A stretch of 64,000 nt of DNA from Entomohabitans teleogrylli (GCF_001484765.1 NZ_KQ947380.1:62001-126000), one strand, 5' to 3'; counted from the stretch's first letter, positions 36,699 to 45,050 are shown. The notes: generated from the letters alone by a model not told the origin. Made by a program: numbers and translations.

Positions 36699-36740
36699 AT
36701 GTTTATGTTTAAAAATTCATTATTTCCTCCACCTCGCTAA
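36699..36740 (+). CDS. Leader mini-ORF 2 of mgtB with Pro-Pro-Pro (13 aa)
   Basis: Encodes MFMFKNSLFPPPR. GGAGCAGG about 7 nt upstream is a good ribosome binding site. Three consecutive proline codons before the stop recall the proline-rich mgtP/mgtL leader peptides, which sense prolyl-tRNA shortage through ribosome stalling. Confidence 0.45.
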   Translation: MFMFKNSLFPPPR

Positions 36741-36960
36741 CAGGTTAATGCGTGTATTGCGGGCATCTCCGGCGCGTATGATTTAACATGATGATATTTA
36801 TCGTGTTTTTGTGCAATGACTGGATCTGCTGATTACCGGCGCTCGTACCGTCGGGAACGATAACCCACGCCGTAACCTGACCAACCCCACACTGTTATTA
36901 CCTGCTGTGTTTTTAAATACGGTAAGGCCTTTTACGCCCGGAAAAAATAAGGAGGGAAAG

Positions 36961-36999
36961 ATGGATATTCCCGAACGGTTTATTTTTATCTTTTATTAA
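36961..36999 (+). CDS. Leader mini-ORF 3 of mgtB (12 aa)
   Basis: Encodes MDIPERFIFIFY, preceded by AAGGAGGG only 4 nt from the ATG, the strongest ribosome binding site in this leader. It may be another regulatory peptide or a relic of a deleted upstream gene such as mgtC. Confidence 0.35.
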   Translation: MDIPERFIFIFY

Positions 37000-37103
37000 T
37001 GGCAGGGTAATACATTTTACTCTTTTTGGATGATGCATATTAATTTATGCAGGAACAGTTATGCCCGAATTAATGCGGGTAGCAAAGTAATGGGGATAGC
37101 ATC

Positions 37104-39836
37104 ATGACTGACATGAAACTGGAAGCCCGGAAATATCGCCGCGGCGGGTCAGAAAGTGATAAGCGCCAGACAAAAACCTTCCCGATTGAGAAGGAAGCGT
37201 TTAACAGCCCGGAGCATACGCTGTCGCGCCTGAACAGCGACAGGCAAGGGCTTACCGACAAAGAGGCCCGGCAGCGGCTGGACGAGTATGGATCCAATGA
37301 GGTGGCGCACCAGAAAGCGCCGCCAGCGCTGGTACAACTGTTGCAGGCATTTAATAACCCGTTTATCTATGTCCTGATGGCGCTGGCGGCGGTCAGCTTT
37401 ATCACCGACTACTGGATCCCCGCCTCGTCCGGTGAGGAGACGGAGGTGGCCGGCGTGGTGATTATTGTCATCATGGTGACGCTGAGCGGATTGCTGCGCT
37501 TCTGGCAGGAGTTTCGTACTAATCAGGCCGCCCAGGCGCTGAAATCGATGGTACGGACCACTGCCACCGTGCTGCGGCGCGGTGCGGGGAATCAGCCAGG
37601 TGCGAAGCAGGAAGTGGCGATTGAGGAGTTAGTGCCCGGGGATATTGTACTGCTCAGCGCCGGCGATCTGGTGCCCGCTGACGTACGGCTGCTGGAGTCC
37701 CGGGATCTGTTTATCAGCCAGGCCATCCTGAGCGGTGAATCTCTGCCGGTGGAAAAATATGATGTGATGGCCAGTGTGTCCGGTAAAAACAGTCACCAGC
37801 TACCCACGCCGGTTTTGAACAAGTCGCTACTTGAGCTGGGCAATATCTGCCTGATGGGTACCAATGTGGCCAGCGGTACCGCCCGGGCGGTGGTGGTCGC
37901 TACCGGTTCGCAAACTTACTTCGGCTCGCTGGCGAAATCGATAGTCGGTTCCCGGCCCCAGACGGCGTTCGATCGCGGGGTAAACAGCGTTAGCTGGCTG
38001 CTGATCCGCTTTATGCTGGTGATGGTGCCGATAGTGTTACTGATTAACGGTTTCACCAGGGGCGACTGGGTGGACGCATCGCTGTTTGCGCTGGCGGTCG
38101 CGGTCGGGTTGACGCCGGAAATGTTGCCGATGATTGTCAGCTCCAACCTCGCCCGAGGGGCTATCGCCATGTCACGGCGTAAGGTTGTCGTTAAACGACT
38201 GAATGCTATTCAGAATTTCGGCGCTATGGATGTGTTGTGTACCGACAAAACCGGCACGCTGACCCAGGACAATATTATCCTGGAGCATCATCTGGATTGC
38301 GCCGGGGTGGAGAGCGAGCGGGTGTTGACGCTGGCGTGGCTGAACAGCAATAGCCAGAGCGGAACCAGTAACCTGATGGATCGGGCCATTCTCCGCTTCG
38401 GCGCGGATCGCCTCACGCCGGCAATGCAGGCGGGTTTCAGCAAAGTGGATGAGCTGCCGTTTGATTTTATTCGCCGGCGGGTATCTGTGGTGGTGGAGGA
38501 ACGCCGGCAGGGGACGCAAACCCTGATTTGTAAAGGCGCTGTCGAGGAGATGCTGGCCATTGCCACCCATATCCGTGAAGGCGAAGCGGTTGCCCCGCTG
38601 GATGAAACACGCCGCGAGGCGCTGCAGGAACTGACCCGGCGCTATAACCAACAGGGATTCCGGGTGCTGGTGGTCGCCACCCGTGAACTCGGTAGCGCCG
38701 GTCTGGCCCGTCCGCTGTGCAGCGCCGACGAGCAGGAACTGACCGTGGAAGGGGTATTAACTTTCCTCGATCCGCCGAAAGAGAGCGCGGCGAAAGCCAT
38801 CAGCGCGTTACGTGAAAACGGCGTGGCGGTTAAAGTGCTGACCGGCGATAACCCGGTGGTGACGGCGCGTATCTGCCAGCAGGTAGGGCTGAATGCCAGC
38901 GACATTCTGACCGGCGCCGACGTGGCGACCATGTCAGACAGCCAGCTGGCCCGGGAAGCGGAGCGTTGCTCCGTGTTCACGAAGCTAACGCCGCTGCAGA
39001 AATCTCGCATCCTGAAGACACTGCAAAAAAATGGCCATACCGTCGGTTTCCTCGGCGACGGTATCAACGATGCGCCGGCGTTGCGCGATGCGGATGTCGG
39101 TATTTCCGTCGACAGCGCGGCCGATATTGCCAAAGAGTCTTCCGACATCATCCTGCTGGAAAAGGATCTGATGGTACTGGAAGCGGGGGTAATCAAAGGA
39201 CGCGAGACGTTCGGCAATATCATCAAGTATCTGAACATGACCGCCAGCTCCAATTTCGGCAATGTCTTTTCGGTACTGGTGGCCAGCGCGTTTATCCCTT
39301 TTTTACCGATGCTGGCGATCCACCTGCTGATTCAGAACCTGATGTACGACATCTCCCAGCTTTCGCTGCCGTGGGACAAAATGGACAAGGAGTTTTTACG
39401 CCAGCCACGCAAATGGGATGCCCGGAACATTGGGCGGTTTATGGTCTGGATTGGCCCGACATCGTCGATTTTTGATATCACGACGTTTGCGCTGATGTGG
39501 TTCGTGTTTGCCGCCAACAGCGTTGAAGCGCAGGCATTGTTCCAGTCCGGCTGGTTCATTGAGGGATTGTTGTCCCAGACTCTGGTAGTACATATGTTAC
39601 GCACCCGGAAAATCCCGTTTATCCAGAGCCGCGCGACGCTGCCGGTGCTGTTGACCACCGGATGCATTATGGCGCTGGGTATTTATATTCCGTTCTCGCC
39701 GCTGGGAGCGATGGTGGGGCTGGTGCCGCTGCCGTGGAGCTACTTCCCGTGGCTGGTGGCGACGCTGCTGAGCTACTGCCTGGTGGCTCAGGGAATGAAG
39801 CGCTTCTATATCAAACGTTTTGGCCAGTGGTTCTGA
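37104..39836 (+). CDS. mgtB: Magnesium-importing P-type ATPase MgtB
   Basis: 910 aa (Salmonella MgtB 908). P3B-type ATPase: actuator motif LSGESLPVEKYD, phosphorylation site DKTGT at D381, hinge GDGINDAPA, and membrane helices at both ends. N-terminal MTDMKLEARK, the EKEAFNSPEHTLSRLNS stretch and C-terminal MKRFYIKRFGQWF match MgtB rather than MgtA. It imports Mg2+ under Mg2+ limitation and is normally controlled by PhoP and leader-mediated regulation. Unlike Salmonella, no mgtC lies upstream. Confidence 0.96.
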   Translation: MTDMKLEARKYRRGGSESDKRQTKTFPIEKEAFNSPEHTLSRLNSDRQGLTDKEARQRLDEYGSNEVAHQKAPPALVQLLQAFNNPFIYVLMALAAVSFITDYWIPASSGEETEVAGVVIIVIMVTLSGLLRFWQEFRTNQAAQALKSMVRTTATVLRRGAGNQPGAKQEVAIEELVPGDIVLLSAGDLVPADVRLLESRDLFISQAILSGESLPVEKYDVMASVSGKNSHQLPTPVLNKSLLELGNICLMGTNVASGTARAVVVATGSQTYFGSLAKSIVGSRPQTAFDRGVNSVSWLLIRFMLVMVPIVLLINGFTRGDWVDASLFALAVAVGLTPEMLPMIVSSNLARGAIAMSRRKVVVKRLNAIQNFGAMDVLCTDKTGTLTQDNIILEHHLDCAGVESERVLTLAWLNSNSQSGTSNLMDRAILRFGADRLTPAMQAGFSKVDELPFDFIRRRVSVVVEERRQGTQTLICKGAVEEMLAIATHIREGEAVAPLDETRREALQELTRRYNQQGFRVLVVATRELGSAGLARPLCSADEQELTVEGVLTFLDPPKESAAKAISALRENGVAVKVLTGDNPVVTARICQQVGLNASDILTGADVATMSDSQLAREAERCSVFTKLTPLQKSRILKTLQKNGHTVGFLGDGINDAPALRDADVGISVDSAADIAKESSDIILLEKDLMVLEAGVIKGRETFGNIIKYLNMTASSNFGNVFSVLVASAFIPFLPMLAIHLLIQNLMYDISQLSLPWDKMDKEFLRQPRKWDARNIGRFMVWIGPTSSIFDITTFALMWFVFAANSVEAQALFQSGWFIEGLLSQTLVVHMLRTRKIPFIQSRATLPVLLTTGCIMALGIYIPFSPLGAMVGLVPLPWSYFPWLVATLLSYCLVAQGMKRFYIKRFGQWF

Positions 39837-39879
39837 GCATCGCCGACAGGCTGCCGTACACAGAACAGAGGAGGTCAGG

Positions 39880-39972
39880 ATGAAAAAGCGTCATGACAGA
39901 GTATGTACCGCCATTTTTCTGGCGATCGGCGTCGCTATTCTGCTGTGCGGCGTCCTGCAAATAGCGCAATAG
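39880..39972 (+). CDS. mgtR: MgtR-like small membrane peptide (30 aa)
   Basis: Starts MKKRHDRVCTAIFLAIG: a basic N-terminus followed by a single membrane helix, 30 residues in all, the same length as Salmonella MgtR. GAGGTCAGG precedes the ATG. Located 43 bp after mgtB, exactly where mgtR lies. In Salmonella MgtR promotes degradation of MgtC (and affects MgtA); MgtC is missing here, so its client may be MgtB or another protein. Sequence identity is low, as usual for such peptides. Confidence 0.7.
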   Translation: MKKRHDRVCTAIFLAIGVAILLCGVLQIAQ

Positions 39973-39984
39973 CCAGGAGGCATG

Positions 39985-40071
39985 ATGAAAAGATACCGAC
40001 TGGACAAAGTGTTTCTGCAAGTCCTCACCATTGCGGTCATCATTATTTTGCTGACTATTTTTATTCGCTGA
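39985..40071 (+). CDS. mgtU: MgtU-like small membrane peptide (28 aa)
   Basis: Starts MKRYRLDKVFLQVLTI and continues as one hydrophobic helix ending IR; 28 aa from the second of two tandem ATGs (39982 and 39985), matching the reported length of Salmonella MgtU. CAGGAGG lies upstream. MgtU binds MgtB and protects it from FtsH. Identification rests on length, topology and order mgtB-mgtR-mgtU. Confidence 0.65.
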   Translation: MKRYRLDKVFLQVLTIAVIIILLTIFIR

Positions 40072-40122
40072 TAACTACAAAGGCCGGAAAATCACACTTT
40101 TTTCCTTTATCCGCAGTCTGAA

Positions 40123-40146
40123 GCGCCTGGTCACAGGACCAGGCGC
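40123..40146. terminator. Strong stem-loop after mgtU
   Basis: Perfect 10-bp stem GCGCCTGGTC/GACCAGGCGC with a 4-nt loop, between mgtU and the convergent small gene at 40176. Probably a bidirectional terminator; T-runs are weak on both sides. Confidence 0.6.
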
Positions 40147-40175
40147 ATGGTTGTTATTACCGGGAGACGATACGG

Positions 40176-40409
40176 TTAACGCGCCAGCCGGCGGTGTTGA
40201 GTCAGCCAGCGCTGATAAGTCGCATCATCAATAAATATCCCTTTGCCCCTGACGCTGATAACGCCGTAATTGATGCGCAGGTGGAATAAAATATCCCGCC
40301 ATTCATGAAACTTACAGTGACAGTTATTTCTGACATCTTCGGATGTTGTTCTGCCGTGGGCCTGCACGAAACGATAGGCCGCCTGACAGGACTGCTGAAA
40401 AGCGTCCAT
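40176..40409 (-). CDS. Small protein of unknown function, winged-helix-like
   Basis: 77 aa (MDAFQQSC...). The start at 40409 (or the adjacent ATG 40412) follows GAGGAAGG. Helix-rich N-terminal half, then EWRDILFHLRINYGVISVRG looks like a recognition helix plus wing, so a small DNA-binding protein is possible. It is 46 bp downstream of the DASS transporter gene and likely co-transcribed. Two cysteines (NCHC) are notable. No family recognised. Confidence 0.55.
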   Translation of the reverse strand: MDAFQQSCQAAYRFVQAHGRTTSEDVRNNCHCKFHEWRDILFHLRINYGVISVRGKGIFIDDATYQRWLTQHRRLAR

Positions 40410-40455
40410 CATTCCTTCCTCTGTTATTGAGTGGGTAAAGCGGGGTCGGTCCCGG

Positions 40456-41877
40456 TCAATAATAGCCCAGCAATTTCCACCACAGCATACCGACAATAAA
40501 GGTCAGCGCGACGTTAAAGGTCACCACGCACAGGTTAATTTTGTAGAACGTCGGGCGGTTGAAATACCCCTGGCCGAAATAGATAGGACCGGGTCCGCCA
40601 CCGTATTCCGTGTTACCCCACATCAGGTTGCTGAAAATACCGAAACAGATAGCCACCATCATGGGCGGCGCGCCGGCGGCAATCGCCGTGGCGGCAAACG
40701 GCGCATACAGCGCGGCGACATGCCCGGAGGCGGTGGCAAACAGATAGTGGACGTAGATATACAGCAGCCCAAGGATAATGAAGGCCTGCATGGCGCCGAA
40801 CCCCTGAATACTGCTGCCCAACTGTTCGGTCATCCACTTAATAAAGCCCAGCTCTCCAAGGCCGCTGGCCAGGCTGATGATCACGCTGAACCAGATAACC
40901 GTATCCCAGGCCGCGTGATCGTTAAGCAGCGCTTTCCAGTCCACGGCCCGCGAGGCGAACAGGTAAGCCGCCAGTCCCAGTCCTACCGCGGTGGCGGACA
41001 GACCGGTTACCAGGCTGGTGCCCCAGCCGATAAGCGCCAGCACAAAACCCACAGCGACTTTCTTCTCTGCGCTGCTCATCGCGCCGAGCGCGAGCAGAGA
41101 ACGCTGGCCCATCTCTTTGGCTTCCGGTGTGCGTTTCAGCTCCGGGTTGATGATTTTATAAACCAGCAGCGGCATAAGCAGAAAGCACACCATGGCGGGA
41201 ACGACCGCGGCGACAAACCAGCCGCCCCAGGTGATTTCCACCCCAAGAGTCGATTTCGCCAGGCTGCCTACCAGCGGGTTGGCGGCCATCCCGGTAAGGA
41301 AGATAGCCCCGGTGATTGGCGTAAACTGGAAGCAGACCATGGTCAGGAAGTTGCCAATGCGCTTGCCGGTTTCACCCGGCGCCGAACCCAGCACATCATT
41401 AATTGAACGGGCGATCGGGAAGATAATGCCGCCGGAACGCGCCGTCACCGACGGCATCGCCGGCGCCATGATCAGGTCGGAAACCCCCAGCGAATAGGCA
41501 ATCCCCAGACTACTACCGCCGAACAGCGACAACATCTTATAGGCGATACGCTTACCCAGTCCGGAAGTAACAAACCCCAGCGAAAGCACGTAGGCGCAGA
41601 AAATCAGCCATACCGTTCCGCTGGCGAACCCGGACAGCGCTCTGGCTTCCGGTAATGTTTTAGTGAAAATCACCACGCACAGCGAAATCAGCATTACCGC
41701 CCCCGAAGGGAGCGGCTGCGTGAGGATGGCGGCGATGGTGGCGGCGAAAATGGCAAACATATGCCAGGCCTGTGGAGTTAACCCTTCCGGTACTGGTGAG
41801 AACCAGATAATGACGCCCACTAACAGCGGAATCGCAAAAGCGACAATGGTTTTTCCCCTGGATGATGTAGATGACAT
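40456..41877 (-). CDS. DASS-family di/tricarboxylate transporter (CitT/TtdT-like)
   Basis: 473 aa, about 12-14 hydrophobic segments. ATG 41877 is 6 nt after GAGGAG; an ATG two codons earlier would abut that site. Family marks: GLTPQAWHMFAIFAATI, LPSGAVMLISL, TPITGAIFLTGMAANPL and YLFATASGHVAALYAPF. E. coli CitT and TtdT of this family exchange citrate or tartrate for succinate. The next gene upstream encodes a fumarase-superfamily lyase, so a dicarboxylate-releasing substrate is likely. Exact substrate unknown. Confidence 0.88.
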   Translation of the reverse strand: MSSTSSRGKTIVAFAIPLLVGVIIWFSPVPEGLTPQAWHMFAIFAATIAAILTQPLPSGAVMLISLCVVIFTKTLPEARALSGFASGTVWLIFCAYVLSLGFVTSGLGKRIAYKMLSLFGGSSLGIAYSLGVSDLIMAPAMPSVTARSGGIIFPIARSINDVLGSAPGETGKRIGNFLTMVCFQFTPITGAIFLTGMAANPLVGSLAKSTLGVEITWGGWFVAAVVPAMVCFLLMPLLVYKIINPELKRTPEAKEMGQRSLLALGAMSSAEKKVAVGFVLALIGWGTSLVTGLSATAVGLGLAAYLFASRAVDWKALLNDHAAWDTVIWFSVIISLASGLGELGFIKWMTEQLGSSIQGFGAMQAFIILGLLYIYVHYLFATASGHVAALYAPFAATAIAAGAPPMMVAICFGIFSNLMWGNTEYGGGPGPIYFGQGYFNRPTFYKINLCVVTFNVALTFIVGMLWWKLLGYY

Positions 41878-41913
41878 GATCATCTCCTCATGCTGATGGG
41901 TGATTAACCCGGG

Positions 41914-43266
41914 TTATTGGCGTCCGGCGGATTTCGCCAGCACCTGGTCTACCATCTGCGGCGCCATGCCCAGATAGTTGGCCGGATCGGTCAGGCGCTC
42001 AATGAGCTGCGGATCGAGGCGGCTGGAGACCCCGGGCATGGCGTTAAGGACATCCGCCAGCCGACCGCCCTGCTCATTGACCACGCGGCAGGCGTCATAC
42101 ACCACGTCGTGCGCATCCTGGCGGCCAATATACGGCGCCAGCCCCATCATGACGGCTTCCGCGACAATCAGCCCCTTCGTCATATCAAGGTTTCGCGCCA
42201 TCGCCTGCTCGTCGACAATCAGTCCGCTGAGCATGAACTTTGCCTGATGCAGCGCGCCGGCGGTCAGCACAAAGCTTTCCGGGATGGCGATCCACTCGGC
42301 GTGCCAGGGGCCGGTAGCGCGCTCCAGATCCTGAATCATGGCGTCGAGCATCAGGCCGGCCTGCTGCCGTACCCCTTTCGCGCAGGCCAGCATCAGTTCG
42401 CTGGAGATCGGATTGCGCTTCTGGGGCATGGTGCTGCTGGCGCCGCGTCCTTTGACGAAGGGTTCGTAAAGCTCGGCGAACTCGTTGGCGGCGAGCAGCA
42501 TTACGTCATAGGCGATTTTGCCCAGTGAGCCGGTGATAACGCCCAGCAGGTTGACCGCTTCGGCGAAACCGTCGCGCGCCACGTGCCAGGTGGAGACCGG
42601 GACGCCGAGGCCGAGCTCTTCCATCATCGCTCTCTGCACGTCGAGCCCTTTATCGCCAAGGGAGGCCAGCGTGCCCGCCGCGCCGGCGAATTCCCCGACC
42701 AGCACCCGTGGGCGCGCCTGCTCGAGGCGTTCGGCGTGGCGATCGAACATATCCAGCCAGATAGCGGCCTTATAGCCAAAGGTGATCGGCAGCGCCTGCT
42801 GCAGGTGGGTGCGGCCAGCCATCGGCGTATCGCGGTAGCGCAGGGCCAGACCGGCGAGAATTTTGCGCAGTTCGCGAATGTCCGCCTCGACGATGTCAAA
42901 GGCGTCGCGGATTTGCAGCACCACGGCGGTATCCATAATGTCCTGGGTGGTGGCTCCCCAGTGGACATAACCGCCGGAAGCGCCGGCCTGTTTAGAAATC
43001 TGATGAACCAGCGGCAGGATCGGGTAGCCGACGATTTCGGTTTCGTGGCGCAGCAGGTCGAAATCCAGGGTATCGGCATTACATTTGGCGGCAATCTCAT
43101 CCGCCGCTTCCTGCGGGATCACGCCGCAGCGCGCCTCGGCTTTCGCCAGCGCGACCTCGACTTCCACATACTTACGGATAAGCTCGTAGTCATCAAAGAT
43201 GGCGCGCATTTGCGGCGTGCCGAAAGAGTCCCGGAACAGGACGGAATCAATAACGGTGGAAGCCAT
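41914..43266 (-). CDS. Fumarase/adenylosuccinate-lyase superfamily lyase (PcaB-like)
   Basis: 450 aa. ATG 43266 has AAGGGGG upstream; the longer reading would run into the operator region. Superfamily blocks are clear: GGYVHWGATTQDIMDTA, GRTHLQQALPITFG and signature SSTMPQKRNPIS. Enzymes of this group reversibly eliminate fumarate (or cycloisomerise carboxymuconate) as tetramers. It clusters with a DASS transporter and a GntR regulator but no other aromatic or purine genes. The reaction is therefore probably fumarate release from an imported substituted succinate or amino acid, which is inference. Confidence 0.85.
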   Translation of the reverse strand: MASTVIDSVLFRDSFGTPQMRAIFDDYELIRKYVEVEVALAKAEARCGVIPQEAADEIAAKCNADTLDFDLLRHETEIVGYPILPLVHQISKQAGASGGYVHWGATTQDIMDTAVVLQIRDAFDIVEADIRELRKILAGLALRYRDTPMAGRTHLQQALPITFGYKAAIWLDMFDRHAERLEQARPRVLVGEFAGAAGTLASLGDKGLDVQRAMMEELGLGVPVSTWHVARDGFAEAVNLLGVITGSLGKIAYDVMLLAANEFAELYEPFVKGRGASSTMPQKRNPISSELMLACAKGVRQQAGLMLDAMIQDLERATGPWHAEWIAIPESFVLTAGALHQAKFMLSGLIVDEQAMARNLDMTKGLIVAEAVMMGLAPYIGRQDAHDVVYDACRVVNEQGGRLADVLNAMPGVSSRLDPQLIERLTDPANYLGMAPQMVDQVLAKSAGRQ

Positions 43267-43343
43267 AAAACCCCCTTGGTGGGTTGGATTAGTGATAGAC
43301 TGCCGGTCAGTCGGTGCTGCGGCTTTCGGCATACTGAGAATTT

Positions 43344-43411
43344 AATGTCTGGACATTTATTAAATGTCCGGTCATTTATAATGTCCGGACATTTTATAAT
43401 GACCGTACATT
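43344..43411. promoter_or_regulatory. Four tandem operators of the GntR-regulated lyase/transporter operon
   Basis: Four 14-bp palindromic sites at 43344 (AATGTCTGGACATT), 43363 (AATGTCCGGTCATT), 43380 (AATGTCCGGACATT, perfect) and 43398 (AATGACCGTACATT), spaced 19, 17 and 18 bp. They fill the gap between the divergent lyase and GntR genes, so they are likely the GntR protein's operators. Confidence 0.75.
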
Positions 43412-43469
43412 TTGAAGGGAAGAGTTGATTGCTGCTTTTGTGATTACGATCGGTAATTTTTTGAAGAAA

Positions 43470-44213
43470 ATGGCGATGAAAGAGTCTTTGTACCAGCGTA
43501 TTGCCCGTGAACTGGCGGCGGATATTGCCTCCGGCAAGTATCCTGTCGGATCACTGTTTCCTACTGAAAAAGAGCTTTGCGAAGCTTACCAGGTCAGCCG
43601 TCATACGGTGCGTGAAGCGCTGCGCAGCCTCACAGAGCAGGGGCTGATTTCCCGGCGCAAAGGGGCCGGGACTCATGTCACCGATGGCTCAGGCGAGAAT
43701 GCGCAGGACCATCCGCTGGCCTATCTGGAGGATTTGCTGGTGCTGGCACGCCATAATCCGCGGGTGGTCAAGAAGGTGGACGAGATCGTGGCGGATATCG
43801 AACTGGCCCAGTTGATGGGGTGCCCGCCGGGCTCCCGCTGGCTGCATATCGCCAGTATTCGTGAAGATAGCCAGAAGCAGGGGGCGCCGATTTGCTGGAC
43901 CGATAGCTACGCCAGCCCGGCCTACAGTAAATTGCGCCAACTGGTGCGCCGCGATCCCCATGCCCTGATCAGCGATCTGATCGAGGAGCACTACGGTATT
44001 AAGAGCACAGAGGTGCACCAGAGTATTACCGCGGTTGGCGTGCCGGCCAGGATGGCGAAGGTATTGGGGGTGGAGCCGGATTCTCCGGCGCTGCGCATCG
44101 TGCGCCGCTATATCGATCGGCACGGCGAAACCTTTGAAACCACCATTTCGGTCCACCCCGCCGGGCGTTATACCTGCTCCATTGTGCTCAAGCATCTCAC
44201 TGCCGACGACTGA
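43470..44213 (+). CDS. GntR-family (HutC subfamily) transcriptional regulator
   Basis: 247 aa from ATG 43470. An in-frame TTG at 43425 has a better ribosome binding site (GAAGGGA) and would add 15 residues; the conserved domain starts only at MKESLYQRIAREL, so the choice is open. N-terminal wHTH (FPTEKELCEAYQVSRHTVRE, LTEQGLISRRKGAGTHV) and C-terminal UTRA effector domain. Divergent from the lyase/transporter operon with four palindromes between them; likely an effector-released repressor of that operon and of itself. Confidence 0.88.
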   Translation: MAMKESLYQRIARELAADIASGKYPVGSLFPTEKELCEAYQVSRHTVREALRSLTEQGLISRRKGAGTHVTDGSGENAQDHPLAYLEDLLVLARHNPRVVKKVDEIVADIELAQLMGCPPGSRWLHIASIREDSQKQGAPICWTDSYASPAYSKLRQLVRRDPHALISDLIEEHYGIKSTEVHQSITAVGVPARMAKVLGVEPDSPALRIVRRYIDRHGETFETTISVHPAGRYTCSIVLKHLTADD

Positions 44214-44219
44214 GCCGGT

Positions 44220-45050
44220 TCACGCCGCGCGCCGGGTTGCCCTGGCGCGTTCGCTGGCCAGCAGCGCGGCGATAAACAGTAGCGCGAAGACCAGCACCAC
44301 CGTCGGGGCCGGCGCGCTGTCGAGCCAGAAGGCAATCCAGATCCCGCCGCAGATGGCGATGACGGATGCCAGCGCGGCGACCGCCATCATCATGGCGAAA
44401 GTGCGGGTGACCAGAAAGGCGATCGCCCCCGGGGCAATCAACAGCGCCACTGCCAGAATGATCCCCACCGCTTTCAGGGCCGCGACAATCGCCAGCGCCA
44501 GCAGAGCCAGCAGACCATAATGCAGCCATTTCACCGCCAGCCCGACCGCCCGCGCCTGGACCGGGTCGAAGGCGTGCAGCAGTAAATCCCGCCATTTCAC
44601 CAGCAGTACCGCCAGCGTCAGGGCGGCGATGAATGCCGTCCCGATAATGTCCTGGCGACCAATACCCAGCATATCGCCGAACAGAATGTGGTCGAGATGT
44701 ACGTCCGGCTGAACGTAGACATACAGCACCAGCCCGGCGCCGAACATGCCGGAAAACAGAATCCCCATGGCGGTATCCTGGCGTATCCGGCTGTTATCTT
44801 TGAGAAACCCGCTGCCAAGGGCGCACAGCATACCGGCGACGAAGGTTCCGATGGCATACGGCAGGCCGACTATCCAGGCGATGACCACGCCGGGGAAAAC
44901 CGCGTGACTCATCGCGTCGCCCATCAGCGCCCAGCCTTTCAGCACCATAAAGCAGGAGAGCAGGGCCGTCGGAATGGCGATCAGCAGACAAATCACCAGC
45001 GCGTTAATCATAAAGTCAAACTGTAGCGGAGCCAGCAGTACGGCGATCAT
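44220..45050 (-). CDS. sitD: Mn/Fe ABC transporter permease SitD
   Basis: 276 aa, ABC-3 family permease with about eight membrane helices (FMINALVICLLIAIP, GDAMSHAVFPGV, APGAIAFLVTRTF). Start ATG 45050 overlaps the sitC stop (ATGA). Last gene of sitABCD; convergent with the GntR gene, 6 bp apart. Confidence 0.9.
   Translation of the reverse strand: MIAVLLAPLQFDFMINALVICLLIAIPTALLSCFMVLKGWALMGDAMSHAVFPGVVIAWIVGLPYAIGTFVAGMLCALGSGFLKDNSRIRQDTAMGILFSGMFGAGLVLYVYVQPDVHLDHILFGDMLGIGRQDIIGTAFIAALTLAVLLVKWRDLLLHAFDPVQARAVGLAVKWLHYGLLALLALAIVAALKAVGIILAVALLIAPGAIAFLVTRTFAMMMAVAALASVIAICGGIWIAFWLDSAPAPTVVLVFALLFIAALLASERARATRRAA

Larger units (their letters stand above)
36421..37103 (+). promoter_or_regulatory. 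Long 5' leader region of the mgtBRU operon
   Basis: 683 bp with no full-length gene. A TATAAT at 36506-36511 could be the -10 of an activator-dependent promoter, since no -35 lies at the proper distance (TTGACG at 36470 is too far). Transcription from about 36518 would give a leader of nearly 590 nt. It would contain three short ORFs, each with a ribosome binding site (36537, 36699, 36961), a strong hairpin (36599-36624), and a TGCATA/TATGCA palindrome (37034-37051). Salmonella mgtCBR has a similar leader with two regulatory mini-ORFs. Confidence 0.5.
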
